A stretch of DNA of 64,000 nucleotides. Source: Oscillospiraceae bacterium (lineage in GTDB: Bacteria > Bacillota > Clostridia > Oscillospirales > Ruminococcaceae). This document shows, piece by piece, positions 34,008 through 42,435 of the stretch. The stretch covers positions 1 through 64,000 of the forward strand of contig CAAGEB010000068.1 of the NCBI GenBank assembly GCA_900768705.1, written 5' to 3'. The translations under genes and the position numbers were made by a program. The notes beneath the pieces are model-generated. The model was given only the letters and a program-made list of their open reading frames with translations, was not told where the DNA came from and searched no databases. Numbering within the stretch: position 1 is the stretch's first letter; the number at the start of each line of letters is the position of its first letter.

Positions 34008-35201
34008 TTGAAAAGAAATGATTTATTGACTCCCGAAGGAACAAGAGATCTGCTTTTTGATGAATGTACCGCAAAGCGGACAATCATTGAACGGCTTACA
34101 GGAATATTCGAGAGCTACGGATATTCGGAGGTGATAACTCCGGGACTGGAATTTTATGATGTATTTAACGGAAAAGCCAGACATTTTCCTCAGGAAACAA
34201 TGTATAAGCTTGTAGATGGAAAAAACCGTCTCATGGTGCTTCGTCCCGATAATACCTTGCCTATAGCTCGTCTTGCGGCAACAAGACTTTGCGGAGAAGC
34301 GCTTCCGCTGAAGCTTTTCTACAATCAGAGCATTTTTATGGTAAATCCCAAGGACAGCGGACGGGACGACGAGTTTTCCCAGAGCGGCATAGAAATAATC
34401 GGCGGTGAAAGAGCTGACTATGAAGCACTTTTCCTTGCGGCAAAGGCACTTTCTGCCTGCGATGAAGACTATAGGCTGGAAATCGGTGAAAGCGGAATTT
34501 TCCGTGAACTTATTGCAGAGCTTGCTCCCGCTTCCGAGGAGGAAGCGGAGAAAATTCGCAGCTTTGTGGAGACTAAAAATTATCCTGCACTTAACGAAGC
34601 ATTGCAGGGCTTTGACAGCCCTGCCGCAAAAGCAATAGCTGTTCTTCCGAAGCTGTTCGGAGGAATGGAAGTATTCGAAGAAGCGGAAAAATATCTTGTT
34701 TCGGACAGTGTTTCAGAAAAGCTTGTAAACCTGAAGCAGCTTTGCGAGGATCTGATTTCCGCAGGTTTGGGCGATAAGCTTCGGGTAGATCTGGGACTGG
34801 TTCATAAGAAGAATTATTACACGGGAATTATTTTCAGAGGCTATGTGGAGGGCTACGGTCAGCCTGCTCTTTCTGGCGGACGCTATGATAATCTGTTGGG
34901 AGATTTCGGCAGAGAGGCAGCCGCCGTGGGATTTGCGGTGAATGTGGAGGCTGCCGCTAAGGTATTGCTTCGGAAATCCAGAGCAAAGCTTACCAAGAAA
35001 GCCGATGTGCTTGTATTCGGGGAAAAAGGAGCCGAAGTGGCTGCACTGCTGCACTGTGATAAATTAATCGGAGAAGGTTTGTCCGTGTATAATTTCTTAG
35101 GAGCTTGTCCGAAATGTGCGGAGAAATATGCGGTATTCCATAATATACATCGAATTGATGTTATTTCCCGGGATGGCAAAATCAGCCGGAAAGAGGTGTG
35201 A
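34008..35201 (+). CDS. hisZ: ATP phosphoribosyltransferase regulatory subunit
   Basis: A 397-aa class II aminoacyl-tRNA synthetase-like protein without synthetase activity. It is needed with short-form HisG to make phosphoribosyl-ATP. LTPEGTRDLLFDEC, RPDNTLPIARLAATRL, YNQSIFM, SGIEIIGGERADYEALFLA and GGRYDNLLGDFGREAAAVGFAVN are typical. The TTG at 34008 is chosen because AAGGGG lies about 7 nt upstream; an ATG at 33963 has no ribosome binding site. It is the first gene of the his operon. Confidence 0.9.
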   Translation: MKRNDLLTPEGTRDLLFDECTAKRTIIERLTGIFESYGYSEVITPGLEFYDVFNGKARHFPQETMYKLVDGKNRLMVLRPDNTLPIARLAATRLCGEALPLKLFYNQSIFMVNPKDSGRDDEFSQSGIEIIGGERADYEALFLAAKALSACDEDYRLEIGESGIFRELIAELAPASEEEAEKIRSFVETKNYPALNEALQGFDSPAAKAIAVLPKLFGGMEVFEEAEKYLVSDSVSEKLVNLKQLCEDLISAGLGDKLRVDLGLVHKKNYYTGIIFRGYVEGYGQPALSGGRYDNLLGDFGREAAAVGFAVNVEAAAKVLLRKSRAKLTKKADVLVFGEKGAEVAALLHCDKLIGEGLSVYNFLGACPKCAEKYAVFHNIHRIDVISRDGKISRKEV

Positions 35202-35204
35202 GCA

Positions 35205-35834
35205 ATGGATAAGAAGGTCAGAATAGCTCTTACCAAGGGCAGAATTGAAGAGAAAGCGGTTAATCTTCTGGAAAAAATAGGCTACGATGTAAGCGAGCTA
35301 AGAGCCAAGGGACGCAGACTCATTCTGTCGATACCGGGAGAAAACATTGAGGTTGTGCTGGCAAAGGCGGCGGATGTCATTACTTATGTGGAGCACGGCG
35401 TCTGTGATCTGGGAGTAGTGGGCAAGGATACCATTATGGAGCACGGCGGAAAGTTTTTCGAGATCTGCGATCTGGGTTTCGGAAAGTGCAAATTTGCGCT
35501 GGCGGTTAAAAAAGGCACAAATTTCTATGACGGCTATGGCGTTAAGACTGTCGCAACAAAGTATCCGGAGGTAACACGGAATTTCTTTGAAGCAAAGGGA
35601 ATTGATGTGGATATAGTCAAAATCGAAGGTTCTGTTGAGCTTGCGCCGCTGGTTGGCTTGTCCGATGGAATTGTGGATATTGTGGAAACAGGCACTACTC
35701 TCCGTGAAAACGGTCTTGAGGTATATGAGGATGTAGCTCCCATTTCTGCACGGCTGATAGTCAATACGGTCAGTATGAAATTGAAGCAGGAGCGTATTCA
35801 GGAAATTGCGGGGCTTATTGAGGAGAATTTGTGA
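35205..35834 (+). CDS. hisG: ATP phosphoribosyltransferase, short form
   Basis: A 209-aa catalytic subunit of the first histidine step (ATP + PRPP). RIALTKGRIEEKAVNLLE, DVITYVEHGVCDLGVVGKDTI, FEICDLGFGKCKFALAVKK and VDIVETGTTLRENGLEV are present. It lacks the C-terminal ACT-like regulatory domain of long HisG, consistent with the hisZ gene 3 bp upstream. Its stop codon overlaps the hisD ATG region. Confidence 0.96.
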   Translation: MDKKVRIALTKGRIEEKAVNLLEKIGYDVSELRAKGRRLILSIPGENIEVVLAKAADVITYVEHGVCDLGVVGKDTIMEHGGKFFEICDLGFGKCKFALAVKKGTNFYDGYGVKTVATKYPEVTRNFFEAKGIDVDIVKIEGSVELAPLVGLSDGIVDIVETGTTLRENGLEVYEDVAPISARLIVNTVSMKLKQERIQEIAGLIEENL

Positions 35835-37129
35835 TGATAAAGATAATTAAAGCAGACGGTGCGGAAAAGGAATTCCTTGCGGGAGTTGAAAAGCGTGCCG
35901 GAGAAGTTAATGCCGAAGTGGAGAAAACCGTAAAGGCTATACTTGAGGATGTAAAACAGAATGGAGATGCGGCGGTAAAAAGCTATACGCAGAAATTTGA
36001 CTGTCCCAGTCCTCAGTATTATCTTGTTCCCGATGAAGCTATTCAGGACGCATTAACGGAGGCTAATGAAAAATCTCCGGAATTTGTAAATGCAATGCTG
36101 AATGCCGTAGAGAATATCACCGCATTCCATACCAGACAGAAGCGGGAAGGCTTTTGTGTTACGGAAGCAAACGGAGTAATTATGGGACAGCGGGTAAGAG
36201 GTCTGGACAGGGTAGGATTGTATGTTCCCGGAGGTACGGCAGCATATCCCTCCTCCGTATTGATGAATGCGATACCCGCCAAAATTGCAGGCGTCAAGGA
36301 AATCATTATGGTAACTCCGCCGCTCAAGGACGGCACGGCGAATAAGGATATTCTTGTTGCGGCAGCACTTTGCGGAGTAGATAAGATATATCTGGTGGGA
36401 GGCGCACAGGCGATCGGAGCGCTGGCATACGGAACAGAAGAAATCCCCCGTGTATCGAAAATTGTAGGTCCCGGCAATATTTTTGTTGCGACGGCAAAAA
36501 AACTGGTTTACGGAACTGTTGATATTGATATGGTCGCAGGTCCTAGCGAGATACTTGTTTTTGCGGACGAAACAGCAAACCCCGTTTATCTTGCCGCTGA
36601 CCTTATGTCTCAGGCGGAACACGACAAGCTGGCAAGCGCTGTGATGATTACAACAAGTATGGATGTTGCCGTAAGAACACAGGCTGAAATTGAACGGCAG
36701 GCATCTTCTCTTTCCCGCAGGGAAATAATTGAAGCGTCGCTTGATAATTACGGCGGAATTATTGTATGCGAGGATATGGACTACGCAATTGAAATTGCCA
36801 ATACCATTGCTCCCGAGCATCTTGAAGTGGTTGCTGAAAATCCGATGCAGTATATCGGAAAGCTGGATAATGTAGGATCGCTGTTCCTTGGACAATATTC
36901 ACCCGAGCCTCTGGGAGATTACTATGCGGGACCGAACCATGTCCTCCCCACCAGCGGTACCGCCCGTTTCTTCTCACCTCTGGGAGTGGATAGCTTCGTC
37001 AAGCGTTCCAGCTACATAAGCTATACAAAGGAAGCACTGCTTGATGCGGCGGATGATATTATTCTGCTTGCGGAGCGGGAGAAGCTGACGGCTCACGCAA
37101 ATTCCATCAAGGTCAGAAAAGAGAACTGA
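35834..37129 (+). CDS. hisD: Histidinol dehydrogenase
   Basis: A 431-aa zinc enzyme oxidising histidinol to histidine in two NAD steps. VGLYVPGGTAAYPSSVLMNAIPAKIAGV, VGPGNIFVATAKKLVYGTVDIDMVAGPSEILVFAD and the Zn-ligand region APEHLEVV and GDYYAGPNHVLPTSGTARF are clear. ATG at 35834 (overlapping the hisG stop) is preferred to GTG 35831 because AGGAG is 8 nt upstream. Confidence 0.96.
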   Translation: MIKIIKADGAEKEFLAGVEKRAGEVNAEVEKTVKAILEDVKQNGDAAVKSYTQKFDCPSPQYYLVPDEAIQDALTEANEKSPEFVNAMLNAVENITAFHTRQKREGFCVTEANGVIMGQRVRGLDRVGLYVPGGTAAYPSSVLMNAIPAKIAGVKEIIMVTPPLKDGTANKDILVAAALCGVDKIYLVGGAQAIGALAYGTEEIPRVSKIVGPGNIFVATAKKLVYGTVDIDMVAGPSEILVFADETANPVYLAADLMSQAEHDKLASAVMITTSMDVAVRTQAEIERQASSLSRREIIEASLDNYGGIIVCEDMDYAIEIANTIAPEHLEVVAENPMQYIGKLDNVGSLFLGQYSPEPLGDYYAGPNHVLPTSGTARFFSPLGVDSFVKRSSYISYTKEALLDAADDIILLAEREKLTAHANSIKVRKEN

Positions 37130-37141
37130 TTGGAGTATTTT

Positions 37142-37723
37142 ATGAACAGAACTTCCGAAATTGCAAGAAAAACCAAGGAAACCGACATTGCCGCAAAGCT
37201 GAATCTGGACGGCGGCGAGGTGAAAATCAACACAGGGATAGGCTTTCTCGACCATATGCTGACTGCTTTCGGCGTACATGGCGGGTTTGGACTTGTTCTC
37301 ACGGCAAAAGGAGATTTGCAGGTTGACGGACACCATACCGCAGAAGATGTGGGAATTGTCCTCGGTAAAGCGTTTTCCGAAGCGTTGGGAGACAAAGGCG
37401 GAATAATGCGCTTTGGCAGTGCGTTTGTACCTATGGATGAAGCACTTGGATTTTGTGCTGTGGATATAAGCGGACGACCGTTTTTGGTTTTTGACGCTGA
37501 TTTTTCTTGTGAGAGAATAGGGGAATTTGATACCTGTCTTACCGAAGAATTTATGAGAGCCTTTGCGTTCAATGCGGGGATTACGCTGCATCTGCGCTGT
37601 GAGTACGGCAAAAACGACCACCATAAGACAGAAGCTCTTTTCAAAGCAATGGCTTATGCTTTGAAATCCGCCGTAAAGAAAAATTCCGACGGCAGCACTG
37701 TTTCGACAAAAGGTGTGCTGTAA
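37142..37723 (+). CDS. hisB: Imidazoleglycerol-phosphate dehydratase
   Basis: A 193-aa monofunctional HisB (no N-terminal phosphatase domain), Mn-dependent. TGIGFLDHMLTAFGVHGGF, DGHHTAEDVGIVLGKA, SGRPFLVFDA and GKNDHHKTEALFKAMAYAL contain the metal-binding histidines. The ATG at 37142 follows GGAG by 6 nt. The histidinol phosphatase is not in this operon. Confidence 0.95.
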   Translation: MNRTSEIARKTKETDIAAKLNLDGGEVKINTGIGFLDHMLTAFGVHGGFGLVLTAKGDLQVDGHHTAEDVGIVLGKAFSEALGDKGGIMRFGSAFVPMDEALGFCAVDISGRPFLVFDADFSCERIGEFDTCLTEEFMRAFAFNAGITLHLRCEYGKNDHHKTEALFKAMAYALKSAVKKNSDGSTVSTKGVL

Positions 37724-37778
37724 TTAAGGGAAACAGAGCGGGAAATATACTCCGGAGCAATCCGAAAGTGAGGATAAT

Positions 37779-38378
37779 ATGATTGCAATTATCGATTATG
37801 GTGCAGGAAATCTGTTCAGCGTAAAAAATGCGCTGGACTATCTCGGTCTTGAAAATAAGATAACCAGATCAGCTGAGGATCTTATTGCAGCGGACAGGCT
37901 TATACTTCCGGGGGTTGGAGCTTTTCCGGACGCTATGAGAATGCTTTATGAATCCGGATTGGTGGATGTAATAAAGAGCGAGGTAAATAAAAAGCCGCTT
38001 CTCGGAATTTGTCTGGGTATGCAGATGCTGTTTGAAAAAGGCTATGAATTCGGCGAAACGAACGGCTTAGGACTTATAGAAGGCAGTGTAAGACTTATGC
38101 AGCCCGAAGGCGGTCTTGCAATTCCTCATATAGGCTGGAATTCTCTTGAAATGAACGAACCCTGCAGGCTCCTTGAAAAGTGCAGAAACGGCGAATATGT
38201 ATATTTTGTTCATTCATACGCCGCAGATTGCCCGTCAAAGTATGTGGCGGCTTATTGCGATTACGGTATGAAGGTTCCTGCGCTGGTACATAACGGCAAT
38301 GTTTACGGTGCGCAGTTTCATCCTGAAAAAAGCGGTAACACCGGACTTAATATCCTTCGGTGTTTTTCGGAGCTTTGA
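37779..38378 (+). CDS. hisH: Imidazole glycerol phosphate synthase, glutaminase subunit
   Basis: A 199-aa class I glutamine amidotransferase that supplies ammonia to HisF. IDYGAGNLFSVKNAL, LPGVGAFPDAM, the nucleophile elbow LGICLGMQMLFE (Cys about 79) and the His-Glu of GAQFHPEKSG are present. GAGG precedes the ATG. It is followed by a 104-bp gap before hisA in which I see no gene. Confidence 0.95.
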   Translation: MIAIIDYGAGNLFSVKNALDYLGLENKITRSAEDLIAADRLILPGVGAFPDAMRMLYESGLVDVIKSEVNKKPLLGICLGMQMLFEKGYEFGETNGLGLIEGSVRLMQPEGGLAIPHIGWNSLEMNEPCRLLEKCRNGEYVYFVHSYAADCPSKYVAAYCDYGMKVPALVHNGNVYGAQFHPEKSGNTGLNILRCFSEL

Positions 38379-38482
38379 TTGTCGGAGTTGAAGTCCATAT
38401 CAATGCATAAAAGAAAACTTTTACGCAATAGCGCTTTGTAAATGCCGTTTAAAAACTATAAGCGAGAATTGAGGAGATAATA

Positions 38483-39205
38483 ATGGTTATTCTACCCGCA
38501 ATTGACATAAAAGACGGCGAGTGCGTTCGTCTTTTTAAGGGCGATTACGGCACGGTTCAGAAGGTTGCCGACAATTATATGGATACCGCACGGAAATTTG
38601 AAGCCTGCGGAGCGGAATGGATACACATGGTGGACCTGGACGGTGCAAAGGACGCTTCCCAGCAGAATAAGGATATTTTCCTTGAAGTTGTAAAAAACAC
38701 AAAGCTCAAGGTTGAAGTCGGCGGGGGAATAAGAACCCTTGAAACCGTCGAAATGTATCTTTCGGGGGGCGTTTCACGAGTAATAATCGGTTCTGCGGCG
38801 GTAAAAAATCCCGAGCTTGTTAAGCGTGCGGTTAAGGAATACGGGGAGCATATTGCAGTAGGAATTGACGCCAAAAACGGATATGTTGCAACCGAGGGCT
38901 GGCTTGAAACCTCGAATGTGCATTTCACCGACCTTGCAAAGGCAATGTCCGACATTGGCGTAAAATACATTATTTTCACCGATATTTCAAAGGACGGAAC
39001 TCTTTCGGGGGTAAACGCAGAGCAGCTGAAGCAGATTAACGAATGCTGCTCGGCGAATATTATCGCCAGCGGCGGAGTACATACCATTGAGGATATAAAA
39101 ATCTGCAAAGAGCTTAACCTTTACGGAACAATCTGCGGAAAGTCCATTTACAGCGGTACTCTGGATTTAAAGGAAGCCATTTCAGAAGCGGGAGAACAGA
39201 CATGA
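38483..39205 (+). CDS. hisA: ProFAR isomerase
   Basis: A 240-aa (beta/alpha)8 isomerase of 5'-ProFAR to PRFAR. ILPAIDIKDGECVRLFKGDYG, WIHMVDLDGAKDA, VGGGIRTLETVEMYLSGGVSRVIIGSAAVKN, TDISKDGTLSG and IIASGGVHTIEDI match. GAGGAG precedes the ATG. Its stop overlaps a 26-codon reading frame that begins at 39202. Confidence 0.95.
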   Translation: MVILPAIDIKDGECVRLFKGDYGTVQKVADNYMDTARKFEACGAEWIHMVDLDGAKDASQQNKDIFLEVVKNTKLKVEVGGGIRTLETVEMYLSGGVSRVIIGSAAVKNPELVKRAVKEYGEHIAVGIDAKNGYVATEGWLETSNVHFTDLAKAMSDIGVKYIIFTDISKDGTLSGVNAEQLKQINECCSANIIASGGVHTIEDIKICKELNLYGTICGKSIYSGTLDLKEAISEAGEQT

Positions 39206-39282
39206 GCAACACCGTTGTCGGAAAAATCGGAGCTTCCGTTACCGGGATAAGCGTGTTTGATTTTTCTATGGTATATGGTTAG
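39202..39282 (+). CDS. Tiny overlapping ORF (26 aa), possibly a remnant
   Basis: It begins with an ATGA overlap on the hisA stop, as coupled genes do here, and reads MSNTVVGKIGASVTGISVFD before ending at TAG 39280-39282. I recognise no family. It may be the degraded start of a gene that once lay between hisA and hisF, or a chance frame; the remaining gap to hisF (about 130 bp) shows no further coding. Confidence 0.25.
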   Translation: MSNTVVGKIGASVTGISVFDFSMVYG

Positions 39283-39414
39283 CCACGGGCTGTTCTTGTG
39301 ATGATTTTTCTGCATTATTCTTTCCGTGGGCTGTTTATATCGGGAATTGTTTCGCTCAATTGTCTGCCGGTTAGGTTACAGATATTTTAAAGATTGACGA
39401 AAGAAAGGATTGCT

Positions 39415-40170
39415 ATGCTTGCAAAAAGAATTATACCCTGCCTTGATGTAAGAAACGGTAAAGTCGTTAAAGGCGTAAATTTTGAAGGAGTAAAGGATGT
39501 GGGCGATCCCGTTGAGCTTGCTGTGGAGTATAACAAGCAGGGCGCAGACGAGATAGTATTTTATGATATAACCGCCTCGTATGAAGGGCGCGGAGTTATG
39601 CTGGATGTGGTACAGAGAACAGCCCGACAGGTTTTTGTTCCGCTTTGCGTGGGAGGCGGAATAGCTTCCGTGCAGGATTTTCGTGATACTCTCCGTGCAG
39701 GAGCGGACAAGGTTTCCGTAAATTCACAGGCGGTTAAAAATCCCAAGCTTATCAGCGATGCGGCGGAAATTTTCGGCAGTCAGTGCGTTGTTGTGGGAAT
39801 TGACGCCAAGCGTAACGAAAAGGGCGGATATTCGGTCTTTATAAACGGCGGAAGAATTGATATGAACCTTGATCTGGGAGACTGGCTTAAAGAAATCGAG
39901 GAGCGTGGCGCAGGGGAAATATGCCTTAATTCCATTGATACCGACGGCGTTCGTGGCGGATTTGATATTGATATGCTGAACTATGTATGCAGCCGTGTTA
40001 AAATTCCCGTAATTGCCAGCGGCGGCTGCGGAAAAATCGAGCATTTCTCGGAAGTGTTTGAAAAAACCAATTCTTCGGCAGCACTTGCTGCTTCGCTGTT
40101 CCATTTTAAGGAGCTTACTGTGAGTGAGGTTAAGGATCATCTGCGCAGCCACAATATTCCTGTCCGCTGA
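39415..40170 (+). CDS. hisF: Imidazole glycerol phosphate synthase, cyclase subunit
   Basis: A 251-aa (beta/alpha)8 cyclase that forms IGP and AICAR with HisH. MLAKRIIPCLDVRNGKVVKGVNF, DEIVFYDITASYEGR, CVGGGIASVQDFRDTLRAGADKVSVNSQAVKNP, VVGIDAKRN and CLNSIDTDGVRGGFDIDML are hallmark segments. The ATG at 39415 follows AAAGGA and matches family N-termini. Confidence 0.95.
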   Translation: MLAKRIIPCLDVRNGKVVKGVNFEGVKDVGDPVELAVEYNKQGADEIVFYDITASYEGRGVMLDVVQRTARQVFVPLCVGGGIASVQDFRDTLRAGADKVSVNSQAVKNPKLISDAAEIFGSQCVVVGIDAKRNEKGGYSVFINGGRIDMNLDLGDWLKEIEERGAGEICLNSIDTDGVRGGFDIDMLNYVCSRVKIPVIASGGCGKIEHFSEVFEKTNSSAALAASLFHFKELTVSEVKDHLRSHNIPVR

Positions 40171-40184
40171 AACGAGGTGGTTGA

Positions 40185-40685
40185 GTGCGTTCGCATTGCG
40201 AGATGATAAAAAAACAGGTTAATGCCAACTTTGTAAATTTGGAAACGGCAATCAGAACCTATGACAGAGAGGCTTCTGTCTGCGGTTCGCCTGCATGGAG
40301 GTATGTTTTTCATACTATTCATTCTGCCGATAAATGTTTTTTCAACCCTTCGGAGTACGAAGAACGGGATTTTTATGAGTCGGGGATGGATAATCCGGAT
40401 AATCCCTGCCGTACTGTTTTAAGTGATGAGGATTTGCTCCGTTATCTGGATACGGTCAGACAAAAGACCTTTGATTATCTTGACAGCCTTTCCGATGATG
40501 ATTTGTACAGGTATCCGGAAAATTGTGAATTCAGCCGACTGGAACTTATAATGATGCAGTTTCGTCATATTTCCTTTCATACCGGAATGTTGAATGGAGC
40601 AACAATTGAACGCACGGGCAGATTTCCTGTTTTTGTCAGTCCCCATTCAATGAGCTGGCTTGATAAAGGACTGTACGATGAATAA
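40185..40685 (+). CDS. DinB-family-like protein inside the his operon
   Basis: A 166-aa helical protein that looks like a DinB/YfiT-type four-helix metal-binding protein. WRYVFHTIHSADKCFF (about residues 38-53) and MMQFRHISFHTGMLNGA (about 124-140) place His residues as in that fold. Substrates of such proteins (often thiol-dependent transfer reactions) are unknown here. The GTG at 40185 is favoured by GAGGTG 7 nt upstream; ATG 40203 is the alternative. It lies 14 bp after hisF. Confidence 0.65.
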   Translation: MRSHCEMIKKQVNANFVNLETAIRTYDREASVCGSPAWRYVFHTIHSADKCFFNPSEYEERDFYESGMDNPDNPCRTVLSDEDLLRYLDTVRQKTFDYLDSLSDDDLYRYPENCEFSRLELIMMQFRHISFHTGMLNGATIERTGRFPVFVSPHSMSWLDKGLYDE

Positions 40686-40696
40686 AGGAGTACTAT

Positions 40697-41434
40697 ATGA
40701 GTAAACCGACCCCTTCGGCAAAGAAAATTATCGATTTTCTGAATTGCCCGTGTACATATTTTCCGGCGGGAAAAAGCCGCAAGCATATCACCGCTGCGTA
40801 TGAAGACGCCTTTGGAAAAAGAAATATTGAAGGTTTTGTTCCTGTCATTGTCGTTGTTGATGATATTCTGGCAGAGCAGCTTGATTATTATCAAAATAAT
40901 TATGCCGACGGCGAAAACGGATACAACAATATTATAGCCGGTGCGGAGCATACAGACGCCGTAAAATGGTTCAAGGAACAGCTGACCAAATTGAAAGCGG
41001 AATTTGGTGAAAGCTGGGAAGATTCGGTAATAGGTGAAATGGAATACGGAGAGCCGAATAACTATTTCCGCAGCTTTATGGATTTTCAAGATAAAAAGAG
41101 CAAGGAGTGTATTCTTGCAAAAATCCCGGTGGATAAGCCTTGGGAGGTATTGGCACGGCTACCCTTCGGCGGGTGGAACGAATGTCCCGACCCGGAAACT
41201 ATGGTTTCAGTCGCAAAATACTGGTATGAACGGTATGGAGTAATTCCGGCGGTAATTTCTCACGATACGCTTGAACTTGCCGCTCGACCCATTCCCGACA
41301 AGGGAGCGGCGATGGGAGCTGCGTTGGAACATCTGGCGTTCTGTCAGGATGTGATTTTTCAGGGATACGGCACGTTGGGTTCGCTTGCGGATTCCATTAC
41401 CGGTTCCTTTGTATGGTATTTTTGGTGGGATTAA
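40697..41434 (+). CDS. DUF4253 domain-containing protein
   Basis: A 245-aa protein with a C-terminal DUF4253-like region: PWEVLARLPFGGWNECPDPE (about 151-170), VAKYWYERYGVIPAVISHDTLEL, LEHLAFCQDVIFQGYGTLGSLADSI and the end GSFVWYFWWD. Function of the family is unknown. AAGGAG precedes the ATG. It lies between the DinB-like gene and hisI with gaps of about 10 bp, so it is transcribed with histidine genes. Confidence 0.8.
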   Translation: MSKPTPSAKKIIDFLNCPCTYFPAGKSRKHITAAYEDAFGKRNIEGFVPVIVVVDDILAEQLDYYQNNYADGENGYNNIIAGAEHTDAVKWFKEQLTKLKAEFGESWEDSVIGEMEYGEPNNYFRSFMDFQDKKSKECILAKIPVDKPWEVLARLPFGGWNECPDPETMVSVAKYWYERYGVIPAVISHDTLELAARPIPDKGAAMGAALEHLAFCQDVIFQGYGTLGSLADSITGSFVWYFWWD

Positions 41435-41443
41435 GGAGGGTAT

Positions 41444-41758
41444 ATGGATTTAAAGAAATACTTCAAAAAATCGGAGCTTATCCCTGCTGTTATTCAGGAT
41501 GTGAATAACGGGGAGGTTCTTATGCTTGCATATATGAACGAGGAAAGTCTGGCAAAAACGCTGGAAACAGGCTACACCTGGTTCTGGAGCCGTTCAAGGC
41601 AGGAGCTTTGGAATAAGGGAGCAACCTCGGGGCATTTTCAGAAGGTTGTCGAGATATACGGCGACTGCGATGATGACACGCTGCTAATAAAGGTTGAGCA
41701 AACCGGAGCTGCCTGTCACACAGGAAACAGAACTTGCTTTTTTAACAGAATAAAGTGA
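41444..41758 (+). CDS. hisI: Phosphoribosyl-AMP cyclohydrolase
   Basis: A 104-aa monofunctional cyclohydrolase. IPAVIQDVNNGEVLMLAYMNEESL, TWFWSRSRQELWNKGATSGHFQKV, DCDDDTLLIKVEQTGAACHTGNRTCF include the metal-binding Asp cluster and Cys residues. AAGGAGGGT precedes the ATG. HisE is a separate gene 220 bp downstream. Confidence 0.95.
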   Translation: MDLKKYFKKSELIPAVIQDVNNGEVLMLAYMNEESLAKTLETGYTWFWSRSRQELWNKGATSGHFQKVVEIYGDCDDDTLLIKVEQTGAACHTGNRTCFFNRIK

Positions 41759-41771
41759 GGTATTTTATAAA

Positions 41772-41846
41772 TTGGCGGTTAATCGTGGTATTCTGTTCTG
41801 ATTTTCTAAAGAGCCAATCCCGTTAATCGTTGAATACCACCGCCAA
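41772..41846. repeat. Long imperfect inverted repeat between hisI and hisE
   Basis: TTGGCGGT (41772-41779) and GGTATTC (41787-41793) pair with the contiguous GAATACCACCGCCAA (41832-41846), leaving a 7-nt bulge and a loop of about 38 nt. No gene lies in the 220-bp gap. It may act as an mRNA processing or attenuation structure, or be a degenerate repeat. Confidence 0.5.
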
Positions 41847-41978
41847 AATGCAAAAATTATCGTAAAAGACAAAAATGCTAACATAAAACCGAAATTGACG
41901 CTTATATTCCAAGCAAGTCAAAACTCGCTTCACTCAATACATTGTCTGGGACGAGCAAACAATACAGGAGGAAATACA

Positions 41979-42305
41979 ATGACAGACGCATTCAAGGAAA
42001 TGTATGAGGTAATTCTGAACCGCAGAGAAAACCCGCAGGAAGGCAGTTATACCTGCTACCTTTTTGAAAAGGGGCTGGACAAAATCCTAAAAAAGTGCGG
42101 CGAAGAATGTACTGAAATGGTAATTGCCGCCAAGAATAAGGATAACGAGGAATTGGCAAACGAAATCAACGATCTTCTTTATCATACGGCTGTGCTTATG
42201 GTTGAGCGGGGCGTTACCGTTGAAGAAATCGAAGAAATAATGCGGGAAAGAAGCAAAAAAATCGGAAATCTGAAGCAATTCCATGTCAGCGACCATAACA
42301 CATGA
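41979..42305 (+). CDS. hisE: Phosphoribosyl-ATP diphosphatase
   Basis: A 108-aa MazG-like pyrophosphohydrolase, second histidine step. EGSYTCYLFEKGLDKILKKCGEECTEMVIAAKN and LANEINDLLYHTAVLMVERGVTVEEI include the Glu/Asp metal ligands. The ATG at 41979 follows AGGAGG by about 8 nt; upstream in-frame codons lie in the non-coding gap. Last gene of the his cluster. Confidence 0.94.
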   Translation: MTDAFKEMYEVILNRRENPQEGSYTCYLFEKGLDKILKKCGEECTEMVIAAKNKDNEELANEINDLLYHTAVLMVERGVTVEEIEEIMRERSKKIGNLKQFHVSDHNT

Positions 42306-42360
42306 TAATTCGCATAAATCGGCATATTGATTGAAATTTCAGAAAATTTCGCAAAATATA

Positions 42361-42389
42361 TTGCTTTTTTTTGGTCAATGTGTTATACT
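42361..42389 (+). promoter_or_regulatory. Promoter of fba
   Basis: TTGCTT (42361-42366), 17 bp, TATACT (42384-42389), about 47 bp before the ATG. Confidence 0.6.
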
Positions 42390-42435
42390 GATAATATGGG
42401 TTTAGCCTAAATCAAATTCAAAGGAGATACAAAAT

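Noticed and set aside
41759..41978. tRNA or T-box element in the hisI-hisE gap
   Set aside because: No cloverleaf, CCA-like end, T-box core sequence or anticodon arm could be recognised.
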